NCBI GenBank assembly: GCA_024279135.1
Contig: JAJRRU010000005.1
Location: 1-64,000, forward strand
Reading direction: 5' to 3'
Length of the DNA: 64,000 bases
Source: Alphaproteobacteria bacterium
GTDB lineage: Bacteria > Pseudomonadota > Alphaproteobacteria > Rhodospirillales > Casp-alpha2
Below are positions 45,340-55,125 of the stretch, in pieces (position 1 is the first letter of the stretch; every line of letters begins with the position of its first letter). Position numbers and translations under genes: made by a program. The notes under the pieces are model-generated. The model searched no databases, had not been told where the DNA came from, and saw only the letters and a program-made list of their open reading frames with translations.

Positions 45340-46590
45340 TTATTTGCTCGACTGGATGGTCCAGAAATCACGCATTCTTGGTGCGTTATCCCACATGTAC
45401 TGGGCGTCTACTTCCCAACCCTTCATGATATCCCAGGCTTCGCCACCGGCAGGCAATGGAACATCGCTGCGTGGACTGATCGAACCCGGATCGTAATACG
45501 GGGCAAGACCCTGCAATAAATCAAGGCTGGCACCTTCCATATAAGGCTTTTCAAGTTTGGAATTCATGTTCAGATCGATGCTGCCCAACAGATACGAAAT
45601 GAACAGTTTGGCGGCGTTCGGGTGTGGTGCCTGGCGGCCAACTGCCATGAATGTGGGGTAGATCAGCTTGGCCACAGGATCAACGTCCAACATCATCCTG
45701 TTGACTAAACCTTTCGAATCATTACGCGAGATATAGGTCATGTTGGCAATGGAGATCAGGGGTTTTGCCTGACCTTTTTTGCCCGATGCAACAGCCAGTT
45801 TGGTACCGGACTTGAAAATCACCAGATCATTAGCCAGCAACCGGGCGAAGTATTCCTGACCGGCGTCTTCGATACCCTCACTGAGCACGATGTCTTTACC
45901 GGTATGGCGTTTGTAGGCGGCAGCCATTTCATCGGCGTGCTGGATCATGGTCATCACGGCCATCAGGTTCGAGCCAGATGCCAGTGGGTTCTTGATACCG
46001 ACCCGGCCTTTGAATTTGTCTTCGGTAAGCTCCCACAAATTCGTAATCGGTGGTCCCGAAGGATAGGATTCTGCATTATAGAAGAAGACCATAGCCTCGT
46101 TCACCCGCATGAGCAGTGGATCACGGTTGCCCACCGGAATGCGATCAATATAATGGTGCGGTACGTAATTGACGATGCGGTGTTTGTTCAACATCTCAAA
46201 AATAACCGAACCCGAATTTCCCGTGGTCACCACGTCAACATTAAAGATATTGGCGTCTTGCTCACGAATGGTCTTTTCAATGGTTTTGACCGAACCCAGA
46301 TCGTGTACCGTTACTGTTATTTCCGGATACAGCGCATTGAACGGTTTGACCAGTTTTGCTATACGACCAGAAGATGTATAGATGACAACCTCGCCTTCTT
46401 TCTTGGCCGCAGCAATGATGTCATCCCAGTTTTCGTTTTTATCGTATGCACCGAGTTTTGAGGATTTTAACCATGCGTCCATTTCCGCCGGTGGCGCGGA
46501 GGTCGCGCTGGCTTGGCTCACGGCGAATACAGAAGCGCAAATAACACCTGCCATCAATGTTGCCGTAAGGTGAGATAGATTAAATTTCAT
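45340..46590 (-). CDS. ABC transporter periplasmic binding protein, FbpA-like
   Basis: This 416-residue secreted protein of the family-1/8 iron-type binding proteins has a signal peptide cleaved near SQASA. Family features include AAKKEGEVVIYTSSGR, a VTTGNSG segment and DKFKGRVGIKNP. The paired C-terminal tyrosines that bind ferric iron in FbpA are not obvious, so iron is uncertain; other ligands of this family are phosphonates, thiamine or sugars. No Fur-like box was recognised upstream. It is the first gene of the operon. Confidence 0.88.
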   Translation of the reverse strand: MKFNLSHLTATLMAGVICASVFAVSQASATSAPPAEMDAWLKSSKLGAYDKNENWDDIIAAAKKEGEVVIYTSSGRIAKLVKPFNALYPEITVTVHDLGSVKTIEKTIREQDANIFNVDVVTTGNSGSVIFEMLNKHRIVNYVPHHYIDRIPVGNRDPLLMRVNEAMVFFYNAESYPSGPPITNLWELTEDKFKGRVGIKNPLASGSNLMAVMTMIQHADEMAAAYKRHTGKDIVLSEGIEDAGQEYFARLLANDLVIFKSGTKLAVASGKKGQAKPLISIANMTYISRNDSKGLVNRMMLDVDPVAKLIYPTFMAVGRQAPHPNAAKLFISYLLGSIDLNMNSKLEKPYMEGASLDLLQGLAPYYDPGSISPRSDVPLPAGGEAWDIMKGWEVDAQYMWDNAPRMRDFWTIQSSK

Positions 46591-47163
46591 AATAGACTCC
46601 CTGATACAAATTATAGCTTCCCAAATTTAGTATTCTTGCTTCCCAGGCCTTCGATCGTGCATGGTTTGGATATACTCTGTAGAAATAGTGAAAAAGGTCA
46701 AGGCATAAATATACTTTTTCTAATTCTAAACATTGTAAAGTATTGTAAGGTGTGTCTCTGCAAATACAGTTCCAATTTACACTTGTTTTGTCTTGGGTAT
46801 AGGAATCTTGTGTCCTTGTGCGCCAATAATCATGGTCAATATCTAGCTATCAAGCGCTGAATATGTGATTTTTTGGTTGCCTGGCACGTCGAAATCTCAA
46901 TATTCACAAACCTGAATGTCTATATGAACTAATGTTATAAATATGGATAAATATATTACTTTTATCAATATTGATCTACGTCAAGGAAATGAAATTCCTA
47001 GGTGTTAAAATACCTATAATATTTTCTCATACGTTCATGCCTCATGCGTTCACACCCCATGCATACGCACACAGTATTTCTTCATACGTTCAATTGAATT
47101 AGTCCGATAATCATGATCGTTTAATGTCGTTCGATCATTGTAAATAGGAAGTGTCATTTTTTT
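46591..47163. other. 573-bp AT-rich intergenic region with short repeats
   Basis: No gene is seen. At 47027, 47042 and 47082 the 11-mer TCATRCGTTCA occurs three times. At 47113-47138 there is a perfect 7-bp inverted repeat, ATGATCG/CGATCAT, with a 12-nt spacer. These lie just upstream of a decayed chemoreceptor fragment and may be protein-binding sites left from its promoter. Confidence 0.45.
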
Positions 47164-47468
47164 TCATTAACATTTAAACCAAAGTTGATTGCAGTATTTC
47201 TTGCAGTAGGCATCATACCTTTTGCAACTATAAATATTGTTTCTTTGATGCAATCGACTGATGCAATAAATAATGCGGCTTTTAATTAGTTGGAAAGTGC
47301 CCGTGCCATCAAGATGTCACTCGAATATTCCAAAATAATATGGTGATCGATGCTCTTGAGGATTTCGAAGCCGGTTGGACCGAATTTGGGCTGACAGTAG
47401 CCACTGATTTGCCGAAACTTTATATTTCAGACAATCCAAATTCATACTACTCAAAATTGATAGATTAA
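47164..47468 (+). pseudogene. decayed methyl-accepting chemotaxis protein N-terminus
   Basis: Translation gives KPKLIAVFLAVGIIPFATIN, a typical chemoreceptor TM1, then AINNAAFN followed by a TAG stop (47287) and LESARAIKMSLEYSK. After a TGA and a frame change, LPKLYISDNPNSYYSK continues to a stop. LxxLYxxDNPxP is a familiar element of chemoreceptor sensor domains. One nonsense codon, one frameshift and loss of the rest (second TM, HAMP, signalling domain) make it a remnant. It is not a copy of the intact receptor that follows, whose sensor domain is of another type. Confidence 0.7.
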
Positions 47469-47553
47469 TATTAACCCAGGGGGCTAACAGCATGAATAAG
47501 AAGAGTCATACTCAAGGCCATACCCTACCAATAATCAATATATGGAGGATATA

Positions 47554-49608
47554 ATGAAATTTCTCAACAATATTCGTATAGGCATTCAGATTAGTATTAT
47601 TGCAGGTCTTGCTATGGTGGGGTTTGCTATCGTAGGTGTTATCTATATTAACAGCGCCAGTACCCAGGCTGGAATTCAGCATGCACAAATCATGGCAACC
47701 CGTGGGGTTACATATGTATCGGAAGTTACCGAAGGTGTCCTTATGGAAAGACGTAACGAAAAGGACTTCTTGCTCAGGAAGGATATGAAATATGTGGAGC
47801 GCCACAAGGCGGAAGCCGAAAGAATTATGCCCTTCTTTAATAATCTGAAAGAGGTTTTTCATTCAACGGAAGATCAGCTGCTTATTGACGAGGTGAGAGA
47901 AGGTTTCCTCGCCTACGTCGGTCAGTTTGATAGAGTCGTTAATACATCGATAAAAATCGGCCTGACGCCGAAAGACGGCCTGTTAGGCAACCTCAGGAAA
48001 TTGGTACAGAATGTTGAAGAAGAGCTCGCTAAATACAATGATAAAGAACTCTCCATCATCATGTTACAAATGCGCCGAAATGAAAAAGATTTTCTGGCCC
48101 GAAAAGACGTAAAATACCATGTGCAACACACAGCCAGAATGGTCACCTTTGGTGAATTGCTAGCCAATTCAATATACATCCCGGAAAGTGAAAAGGCGAA
48201 TATCGAAGATAAGATTGGTATGTATGCGAAAGAGTTTGGCATCGTGGTTGACTTGATTATAGAAGATATCAAGACCACGAAAGTTATGAGTACACTCTTT
48301 GCCGAGATGGTCCCAAAACTTGAGCTCCTCGAAGAAGGGGGCGTTACGAATGCCCAAGCAGCAACCAAGGAACTGGAGGATAACATCGCAGTTACCTTCA
48401 CGACGATCCTTTCGTCAATGGGCCTCGTAACGGTTGTTGTTCTTGTTTTGGCTATTGTTATCGGACGTGGCGTCAGCGGACCGATTACATTGATGACAAG
48501 CGCCATGGGCCGATTGGCTGATGGAGATATGGAAGTTGATATTCCGGCCAGGAAAAACAAAAACGAAATTGGCCAAATGGCTAATGCCGTCCAGATATTC
48601 AAGGCCAATGCCATCGAGAACAAACGTCTTGCCGAGGAAGCCGAAATCCAGTCCAAGCGTATGTTGGAAAGCGAGGCACGCGAACGAAAGGAAACCGCCG
48701 AGCGAGAACAAAAACAACGCGAGGTCGAAGAACGTCGTAGGGTGGAATCCACCGAAGACCAGCGTCGGGTGATGAATGAGATGGCTGATAAATTTGAATC
48801 GAATGTAGGGGGCGTGGTTGAAGCCGTATCTTCTGCAGCGACACAAGCCAATGCTTCGGCTCAGTCCATGTCCTCCATTTCCGAGGAAACCAATACGCAG
48901 GCTACCACGGTGGCTGCGGCCGCCGAACAGGCCAGTGCCAACGTCCAGACGGTTGCTGCGGCAACCGAGGAGCTAACCAGCTCTATCTCTGAAATCACCC
49001 GTCAGGTCGCCGAGTCGTCGAAGAAATCGGCCGCCGCCGTCAAGGAAGCACAAGAAAGCCACGAGACGGTTCAGGGGCTGGTTGAGGCTTCCCGGAAAAT
49101 TGGTGATGTGGTTAGTCTTATCACCGACATTGCCGAGCAGACTAACCTGTTGGCGTTGAATGCGACCATTGAGGCTGCACGGGCCGGTGACGCCGGTAAA
49201 GGCTTCGCCGTGGTTGCCTCGGAGGTCAAAAATCTGGCCAATCAAACCCAGAAAGCAACCGAAGAAATCGGTGGCCAAATTCACGGAATTCAGTCGGCGA
49301 CACAGGAAGCCGCAGATTCCATTGAACACATTGGCAAGACCATCTCCGAGATCGATGAAATTGCGACTACCATCGCCTCTGCGGTAGAGGAGCAAAGTTC
49401 TGCCACACAGGAAATCTCGCGCAATGTGGGTGAAGCCGCATCGGGAACGCAAGAAGTATCATCCAATATTCAGGGCGTTACGGCTGCTGCCGGTGAAGCA
49501 GGAGCTGCTTCGTCCGAATTGCTGGGCGTGGCTAGTGAACTTAGCAGTAATTCAGAGGTGCTGAAGACCGAAGTTGCAAAGTTCCTTGAACAAGTAAGAG
49601 CTGGCTAA
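47554..49608 (+). CDS. methyl-accepting chemotaxis protein with HBM sensor domain
   Basis: A receptor of about 684 residues: TM1 (about 8-30), a periplasmic all-helical bimodular (HBM) ligand domain with the hallmark repeated as [10 protein letters not shown] (near 66) and [10 protein letters not shown] (near 174), TM2 (about 285-305), HAMP, a long charged coiled coil (about 360-410), and a signalling domain with the conserved hairpin tip [18 protein letters not shown]. No CheR-binding pentapeptide is seen at the C-terminus. The start is the ATG at 47554, because GGAGG lies just before it and overlaps the upstream ATG at 47542. HBM receptors often sense organic acids; the ligand here is unknown. 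Confidence 0.93.
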   Translation: MKFLNNIRIGIQISIIAGLAMVGFAIVGVIYINSASTQAGIQHAQIMATRGVTYVSEVTEGVLMERRNEKDFLLRKDMKYVERHKAEAERIMPFFNNLKEVFHSTEDQLLIDEVREGFLAYVGQFDRVVNTSIKIGLTPKDGLLGNLRKLVQNVEEELAKYNDKELSIIMLQMRRNEKDFLARKDVKYHVQHTARMVTFGELLANSIYIPESEKANIEDKIGMYAKEFGIVVDLIIEDIKTTKVMSTLFAEMVPKLELLEEGGVTNAQAATKELEDNIAVTFTTILSSMGLVTVVVLVLAIVIGRGVSGPITLMTSAMGRLADGDMEVDIPARKNKNEIGQMANAVQIFKANAIENKRLAEEAEIQSKRMLESEARERKETAEREQKQREVEERRRVESTEDQRRVMNEMADKFESNVGGVVEAVSSAATQANASAQSMSSISEETNTQATTVAAAAEQASANVQTVAAATEELTSSISEITRQVAESSKKSAAAVKEAQESHETVQGLVEASRKIGDVVSLITDIAEQTNLLALNATIEAARAGDAGKGFAVVASEVKNLANQTQKATEEIGGQIHGIQSATQEAADSIEHIGKTISEIDEIATTIASAVEEQSSATQEISRNVGEAASGTQEVSSNIQGVTAAAGEAGAASSELLGVASELSSNSEVLKTEVAKFLEQVRAG

Positions 49609-49634
49609 AAGCATGCCCCGCCCTCATGCTTTTT
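49607..49634 (+). terminator. intrinsic terminator of the chemoreceptor gene
   Basis: A 9-bp stem AAAAGCATG/CATGCTTTT with a 9-nt loop, starting within the stop codon and ending in a run of five T. Confidence 0.8.
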
Positions 49635-49792
49635 GGCAAGGAGCGTCGGGTAAACAACGAAGTTGCTGGATTTTTCAGCACCCTGCTAGCGGTACTGGCG
49701 ACACTGGAGAAGCTTCAATCGTTGTTGGCGACACAAACCCGGCGTTCAGATATTTCGCAACGCTGGCAGTTTGGAATGAGGGGCTTTATCTC

Positions 49793-51676
49793 TCAGGAAA
49801 CGACGGTCCTTTCCGGTGGGAAACGCACGGTGATAGTTGTCCCTATATTGATTTTGCTTTTGAGTTCCATAGATCCGCCGTGCAGCGCTATCAGATTGCT
49901 GCATATATAAAGACCCAAGCCTGTACCTTCATGTTTTTTAGGCTGAGAACTATCAACCTGCTCGAAAGGTTCCAAAGCCCTGGCAATATCCTTATCGGAT
50001 ATGCCCTCGCCGTTGTCCGCTACTTGAATTACCAAAGAACCGTTCCCATCAACCTTGACGGAAGCGGTGACGTTACCTCCCTCCTGGGTGAACTTGATGG
50101 CGTTGGAAATAAGGTTGTTAAGAATCTGCATTAGCGGCCTGTCGTCCGCGTAAAGCATGGGGACGCCGGGGCCGGTCTCATCGGCAAGACGAATGTTCTT
50201 TGCTTCGGCTTGGGCTTTGTTGAGTTCGACGGATTCCTTGATAAGAGATGCAATGTCTAGCGCCTCTTCGGTCAATTCGTACTTTCCGGCCTCGATCTTG
50301 GACAGGTCGAGAATACCATTTATCAGGCTGACCAGGTTTTTGCCGCTTTTGTGGATGTCTTCGGCATATTCATCATAGTGGGAATCGCCGAGAGGACCAA
50401 AAGAATGCTCCTTCATCATCTCGGCAAAGCCCATGATGGCGTTCAAAGGCGTTCGCAAATCATGGCTCATAACGGCCAGGAACTCTGATTTGGACTTATT
50501 GGCTTTTTCCGCCTCACCCAATGATACCCTCACCAGGGTCGTCTTTTCATGCAGGGTAGCGGTTTGCTCGGCCACCGTTGCGCGTAGTGTTCGTGTCCAC
50601 ATGAAGAAGAAAAAAGCGAAAAACACGACGATGACAAAACCCACAAGCAGAACATTTTGAAGCAGAGTCTGTCTTTCTTCACTTTGACGAATGGGATCAA
50701 AGATAAAATCATTTAGATCGAGGGTTCCCTTGACCATTTTGGCATTCTTGAGTTCTTCGTATATGCGCCGCCAACGCTCAGGGTTTATATGCCCAAGTTC
50801 CACGATCGGGTAGAGCGTGAGCTTTTTTACCTCTTCGCTCTGGAACTGGTTAAAGCCCAAGAGGTCATCGATAGGCATAGTACGGGGCAATTTTTCGACA
50901 ATTGCGGAGATAACTTCTTCCGGATGTTCCAGGGCATAGCGCCAGCCTTTCAAACTTGCATTAACAAACCGTTCGACCATTTCGGGATCGCTCTTGATAA
51001 GGCGGTCACTGGTGATAAGGCCATCGCCATAGAAGTCGATGCCGTAAGTGGATGGGCGCAGTATGGTAAGCGTTTGTCCTTGCTTTTTGGAGCGCCACAG
51101 TGCTGTAAGGGTATAACCTGCATAGGCATCGATCTCCCCTTCTACCAACATGTTGAAACCATGCCCGTCCATTTTCCCGCCCACGTTGTCAGGGTCGATC
51201 CCTTCAGCCCTCAACATCGCCTGAAGTTCTACGTCCGGAAGATCATCATTTGTCCGCCGCACCTTAAGGCTCACCAGATCGGCTGGAGAGTTTAGGTTCG
51301 TCTCACTCTTGGCGAACACCCCTACCGCGCTCTGTTGGAATATAGCGGCCGCCAGAACCAACGGCATTCCACCGTCTCGCGCCACTAGGGCGTCAACGGA
51401 GCCGATACCGAAGTCGGCCCGGCCTTCCGACACTTCCTTGACGGCGAAAACCCTGGTGCGGTCGGGATTAATTGCCGAGCGAATATCAACATCCAACCCG
51501 GCAGCGGTGTAATAACCCTGCCAAAGGGCAGCATAGTAGCCAGCGAACTGGAACTGGTGATCCCAACGCAATTGAAGGGTTACCCTATCCGCTGCGTTCG
51601 TTGGGAAAGACAGTAAGAGCAATGCCGTGATGGGAATGACGAACCGTATTATTTTTTTTATTCCAAGAGAGTCCAT
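49793..51676 (-). CDS. THI5/NMT1-type binding domain fused to a histidine kinase
   Basis: The 627-residue protein has a signal peptide (cleavage near TNAA), then a periplasmic NMT1/THI5/SsuA-like binding domain (LQLRWDHQFQFAGYYAALWQ, about residues 32-330), one TM (about 343-365), a coiled coil, HisKA with MSHDLRTPLNAIMGFAEMM, and HATPase_c with NLISNAIKF, DNGEGI and GTGLGLYI. It has no receiver domain. THI5-like domains bind pyrimidine/thiamine precursors or related small molecules, so it is a likely direct sensor of such a compound. It is convergent with the chemoreceptor gene; the partner regulator is not adjacent. Confidence 0.9.
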   Translation of the reverse strand: MDSLGIKKIIRFVIPITALLLLSFPTNAADRVTLQLRWDHQFQFAGYYAALWQGYYTAAGLDVDIRSAINPDRTRVFAVKEVSEGRADFGIGSVDALVARDGGMPLVLAAAIFQQSAVGVFAKSETNLNSPADLVSLKVRRTNDDLPDVELQAMLRAEGIDPDNVGGKMDGHGFNMLVEGEIDAYAGYTLTALWRSKKQGQTLTILRPSTYGIDFYGDGLITSDRLIKSDPEMVERFVNASLKGWRYALEHPEEVISAIVEKLPRTMPIDDLLGFNQFQSEEVKKLTLYPIVELGHINPERWRRIYEELKNAKMVKGTLDLNDFIFDPIRQSEERQTLLQNVLLVGFVIVVFFAFFFFMWTRTLRATVAEQTATLHEKTTLVRVSLGEAEKANKSKSEFLAVMSHDLRTPLNAIMGFAEMMKEHSFGPLGDSHYDEYAEDIHKSGKNLVSLINGILDLSKIEAGKYELTEEALDIASLIKESVELNKAQAEAKNIRLADETGPGVPMLYADDRPLMQILNNLISNAIKFTQEGGNVTASVKVDGNGSLVIQVADNGEGISDKDIARALEPFEQVDSSQPKKHEGTGLGLYICSNLIALHGGSMELKSKINIGTTITVRFPPERTVVS

Positions 51677-52010
51677 GTTAAGGTCACTAGGCTAAATTTT
51701 TCAGTGGATATCCCAGACAATGATCTCAGCATCACATTTAACTGGAATAATTCAAGCACTTATTATAACAGTTTCTACGTGAATAATCGTTTGTTGCCAA
51801 TGTCAGTTCTTGGCTGAGGCTGTTGTAAAACTCTTTCCTCGATGATAGATGTGAAATTTCTTGCGTGTCATAAAATCCTCCAAGAAAACGTTGATTAATC
51901 TTGAAGGTGCTGTCTACTTTTTTCAGACAAGTCCAGTGTTCACTCAGTTACGTCTGCAGGAAACGACATGAAGGGAACCAGCAAAGCCGCGACCATACTT
52001 TTTAATATTG
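51677..52010. other. 334-bp intergenic region
   Basis: It contains the promoter of the THI5-kinase gene and the 3' end of the large signalling operon. I see no gene or clear terminator in it. Confidence 0.5.
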
Positions 52011-52415
52011 TCATATTCCAAGCGCCTGTTTCATTTGAATTTCCAGTTGAACGGCTTTTGGTGGTTTAACGATAAAGCCGTCAATTTTATGGATGCGGGC
52101 TTTTTTGATATTTTTTTCGGTGTCCTGTCCGGTCAGCATCAAGACGGGGATTTTTTTGTACTGGGGCACCGTACCGTACCGGATACGTCGAACCAGTTCA
52201 TAACCGTCCATTTCCGGCATCTCGATATCGCTGATGATTAAATCTATTTGATTGTCCTTGTTCTCCATCAAGCCCAGTGCTTCCAGGCCATTTCCGGCCT
52301 CCAGCACAAGTGAAACGCCGATTTTCTGGAGAATGCGCGAAACAAACCGCAGGGAGAATTCCTCATCGTCAACAATCAGGACTGTCAGAGACTTAAAGAT
52401 ATTGACGTCAGGCAT
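52011..52415 (-). CDS. single-domain response regulator
   Basis: A 134-residue CheY-like receiver with no output domain. The acidic pair is in LIVDDEE, the phospho-acceptor Asp in IISDIEMPEMDG, the switch Thr in MLTGQD, and the Lys in IVKPP. It is the last gene of the nine-gene operon and is paralogous to the next regulator upstream. It is a probable phosphorelay terminus for the operon's hybrid kinase. Confidence 0.9.
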   Translation of the reverse strand: MPDVNIFKSLTVLIVDDEEFSLRFVSRILQKIGVSLVLEAGNGLEALGLMENKDNQIDLIISDIEMPEMDGYELVRRIRYGTVPQYKKIPVLMLTGQDTEKNIKKARIHKIDGFIVKPPKAVQLEIQMKQALGI

Positions 52416-52455
52416 GGGTGAATTTCCCGTGTTAAGACCAAGATAAAAAGAACCA

Positions 52456-52905
52456 TTAACTGCGGCGTAATCGAGCTGGGTCGATGGGTTTGCCGGTTAA
52501 CCCCATTTTAATTTTTGCTTCAAGATCATTTCGCGAAACCGGTTTGGTCAGAAAACCGTGAATGCCGAGCATAACGGCATCATAAATATTGTCTTCATCG
52601 GAATGACCGGTGAGAATAACAACCGGGGTTTCCGGGGCCCGGACTTCGGGGTGTTTTCGCAATGTCTTCAGAAACTCAAGGCCACTGATAATCGGCATTT
52701 CAAGATCACAGATAATTAAATCAAAATTTGTCCTGCTTTGAATGATTTTATTGATGGCTTTCAGGCCGTTATCCGCCTCAGAAGTATTCTTGATGCCAAT
52801 ATCAAACAATATCCTGACAATGAGTTTCCTGATAAAAGGCTCATCATCGATGACTAAAATCTTGATAGTTGAATAATCGATATTATCGTATTCAATGATC
52901 GACAT
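52456..52905 (-). CDS. single-domain response regulator
   Basis: A 149-residue receiver-only protein with LVIDDEP-type acidic residues (here ILVIDDEPF), phospho-acceptor Asp in IICDLEMP, Thr in ILTGHSDEDN and Lys in FLTKPV. The C-terminus is short and basic (DPARLRRS). It lies 40 bp after the hybrid kinase gene and 40 bp before the second regulator; the equal spacing suggests tandem duplication followed by divergence. Confidence 0.9.
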   Translation of the reverse strand: MSIIEYDNIDYSTIKILVIDDEPFIRKLIVRILFDIGIKNTSEADNGLKAINKIIQSRTNFDLIICDLEMPIISGLEFLKTLRKHPEVRAPETPVVILTGHSDEDNIYDAVMLGIHGFLTKPVSRNDLEAKIKMGLTGKPIDPARLRRS

Positions 52906-52945
52906 AATAATGCTCGTTTCTTATGTATTATATATATTTTTGACA

Positions 52946-55117
52946 TTATAACGATTTGATGTACGCCGTCACGTCTGCCATGTGATGTTCAAGTTTTGCA
53001 ATGGCCTGATCAATGTTTGGCCAGTCATCGCTTTTCCCGGCTTTTTCAAGGTCTGCACAGACCTCGGCCAATTGATTGGCGCCAACCGCGCGGGATGATG
53101 ATTTAAGCTTGTGCCCGGCGGCCCCCACAGTCGGCCCATCGTGGTCCTGGTAACCCGCCATGATTTCCCGCACGATATCTTCGGACGGTTCAATAAATTC
53201 AAGCAGAATCTCTTTAAATATGTCATCATCGTCACCGAAGATATCCTTCAGGGCCCGGGGATCGATAACGGTCCTATTTGCCTCCCCTGGCTGACTATTG
53301 GCGGGTATTTCATGGCCTTTGTCATTATCTGCCAGCCCATCATCGGGCGGCGGTCCCAAGGGAACCCATTTTGATAAACTGGTTTCCAGCTTATCCATTT
53401 CCAGTGGTTTCATGAGGTAGTCATCCATGCCTATTTCCAGACAATGTTCTCCTTCACCTTGCAGAGTGCTGGCGGTAATGGCAATAATTGGTATGCGAGC
53501 GGTGCCGATCTGTTCGGCTTGCCGAATGGCCTGGGTTAACTGGTAGCCATCCATATGGGGCATATGGCAATCTGTCAGTAACGCACCGTAGTCTCCCGAC
53601 TCCCATGCTTTTAAGGCTTCTACGCCATCTGAGGATATCTCACAGGCATAACCAAGCAAATCTAGCTGACGGCGGATTACATCCTGATTGGTCAAGTTGT
53701 CCTCGGCGACAAGGATCAACTGGCCCAAGGTTTTGGCGTCTTCACGTGACGGGGCTTTTCTTTTTATGCGCGTCGAGCCAGAGTTTTCTGAGGTAACATC
53801 CTCGGCAAGCCGCCCGGTGGCAAGGCCCACGGCGCGAAGTAAAGATCTGCGTGGCAGAGGGCTGCTGCCGACGGACACCACACCGGGTTGGATCAGGCCT
53901 TTTGGAGCCGTCCGGTCACTGTCCAGCAAGACAATACATAATTCTTCTGCCATGGCGCGCAGATCATCGACATCGCGTTTATCACCGCCGTTGATCACCA
54001 CCACATGGATGGGATTGCCGCTGCCAATCATTGTCCGAGCTTCATCCAGGGTGTTGGCTTTTTGGCCGGTGGCACCTTGATGTGTCATATATCGCAGGGC
54101 AAAGTCTGCTTCCATGGGGTTGGCAAATACGGTCAGGATGTTTAACTCAGAAAGTGTTAGCGGGTCTTCTTTATCGGGGTCTGTTGTTGATGGCTCAACC
54201 GGCAGGGTAACGGTAAACGTCGAGCCAACCCCCTGCTCACTTTCAACGCCAATTTCGCCACCCATGATGTCGGCCAGGTTCTTGCAAATAGAAAGCCCCA
54301 GGCCGGTTCCGCCGAAACGACGGGTCGTTGAACCTTCGGCCTGGGTGAACGGTTTGAACAAGTTGCTCAAAGCCTCTTCGGACATACCGATGCCCATGTC
54401 AGTGATTTGCAGGGATATACCATCCTGTGAAGGGCGCCAGTTTTCCACAAAATCCGCTCGAATAATGACCCGGCCCGGGTTGTCCGGCGTATTCTCGGTA
54501 AACTTGACGGCGTTACCGGCCAGGTTGAACAAGATCTGACGGATACGCACTGGGTCGGCCATGATCTGCTCGGGCAGGCCAGGATCAACGAAGGTTATCA
54601 GACGGACGGATTTCTCATTGGCGTTGGATAACAGGGTTTCTGCCACGCCATCGATAATCGCTTCCATGGAAATGGGTAAGATTTCCAGGTTGAGTTTGCC
54701 GGCCTCGATTTTTGACGAATCAAGAATGTCGTTGATGATGTTTAACAATGCAAAGGCGGAATCGCGAACCGTCTGCATCATATGCTGCTGATCGGTATCC
54801 AGGCTTGTTTCACGCAACAGGTCTATCATGCCGACCACACCGTTCATAGGCGTGCGTATTTCATGGCTCATGGCTGCCAAAAAGTCAGCTTTCGCTTTTG
54901 TTGCCGCCTCGGCACTCGATTTTGCCTGTCTGAGGTCTATTTCATTTCGGTCGTTCAGGCGGACCAGTTGTTTGGTTCGTTTAAATAATTTTCGATATTG
55001 CTTGATCAGGTTAGCGAAATCATCACGGGGAATGTTTGCAGCATCTTTGCCATCTTCCAGGAGAGACTCTGCACGGTTTATAATTTCATTTTCGGCGCTG
55101 TATAAATCATATACCAT
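52946..55117 (-). CDS. soluble hybrid histidine kinase with pseudo-receiver, receiver and Hpt
   Basis: This 723-residue protein has no membrane segment. Residues 1-62 form a helical segment shared with the adjacent cyclase (Y41, K43-L44-F45, L51-V52-R53-L54, D56-R57, E59, L62). HisKA has acceptor H85 (MSHEIRTPMNGVVGM), and HATPase_c follows. A degenerate receiver (about 330-450) lacks the acceptor Asp. A true receiver has its Asp in LLTDCHMPHMDG. The C-terminal Hpt domain has its His in AGHKLKSSSRAVGA. This is a complete phosphorelay kinase; the two downstream receivers are likely targets. Input is probably through the N-terminal segment from the SiaC-like protein (inference). Confidence 0.9.
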   Translation of the reverse strand: MVYDLYSAENEIINRAESLLEDGKDAANIPRDDFANLIKQYRKLFKRTKQLVRLNDRNEIDLRQAKSSAEAATKAKADFLAAMSHEIRTPMNGVVGMIDLLRETSLDTDQQHMMQTVRDSAFALLNIINDILDSSKIEAGKLNLEILPISMEAIIDGVAETLLSNANEKSVRLITFVDPGLPEQIMADPVRIRQILFNLAGNAVKFTENTPDNPGRVIIRADFVENWRPSQDGISLQITDMGIGMSEEALSNLFKPFTQAEGSTTRRFGGTGLGLSICKNLADIMGGEIGVESEQGVGSTFTVTLPVEPSTTDPDKEDPLTLSELNILTVFANPMEADFALRYMTHQGATGQKANTLDEARTMIGSGNPIHVVVINGGDKRDVDDLRAMAEELCIVLLDSDRTAPKGLIQPGVVSVGSSPLPRRSLLRAVGLATGRLAEDVTSENSGSTRIKRKAPSREDAKTLGQLILVAEDNLTNQDVIRRQLDLLGYACEISSDGVEALKAWESGDYGALLTDCHMPHMDGYQLTQAIRQAEQIGTARIPIIAITASTLQGEGEHCLEIGMDDYLMKPLEMDKLETSLSKWVPLGPPPDDGLADNDKGHEIPANSQPGEANRTVIDPRALKDIFGDDDDIFKEILLEFIEPSEDIVREIMAGYQDHDGPTVGAAGHKLKSSSRAVGANQLAEVCADLEKAGKSDDWPNIDQAIAKLEHHMADVTAYIKSL

Positions 55118-55125
55118 GGTTTGGA

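Noticed and set aside
46591-46720. Search for a Fur or Irr box upstream of the FbpA-like gene
   Set aside because: No good palindromic match was found, so iron regulation is not claimed.
47922-48851. A 309-codon minus-strand frame opposite the chemoreceptor
   Set aside because: Antisense to HBM, HAMP and coiled-coil sequence; Ser/Thr-rich shadow typical of chemoreceptor genes.
49626-49910. A 94-codon plus-strand frame after the chemoreceptor terminator
   Set aside because: It begins in the terminator hairpin and runs into the antisense of the THI5-kinase gene; no family similarity seen.
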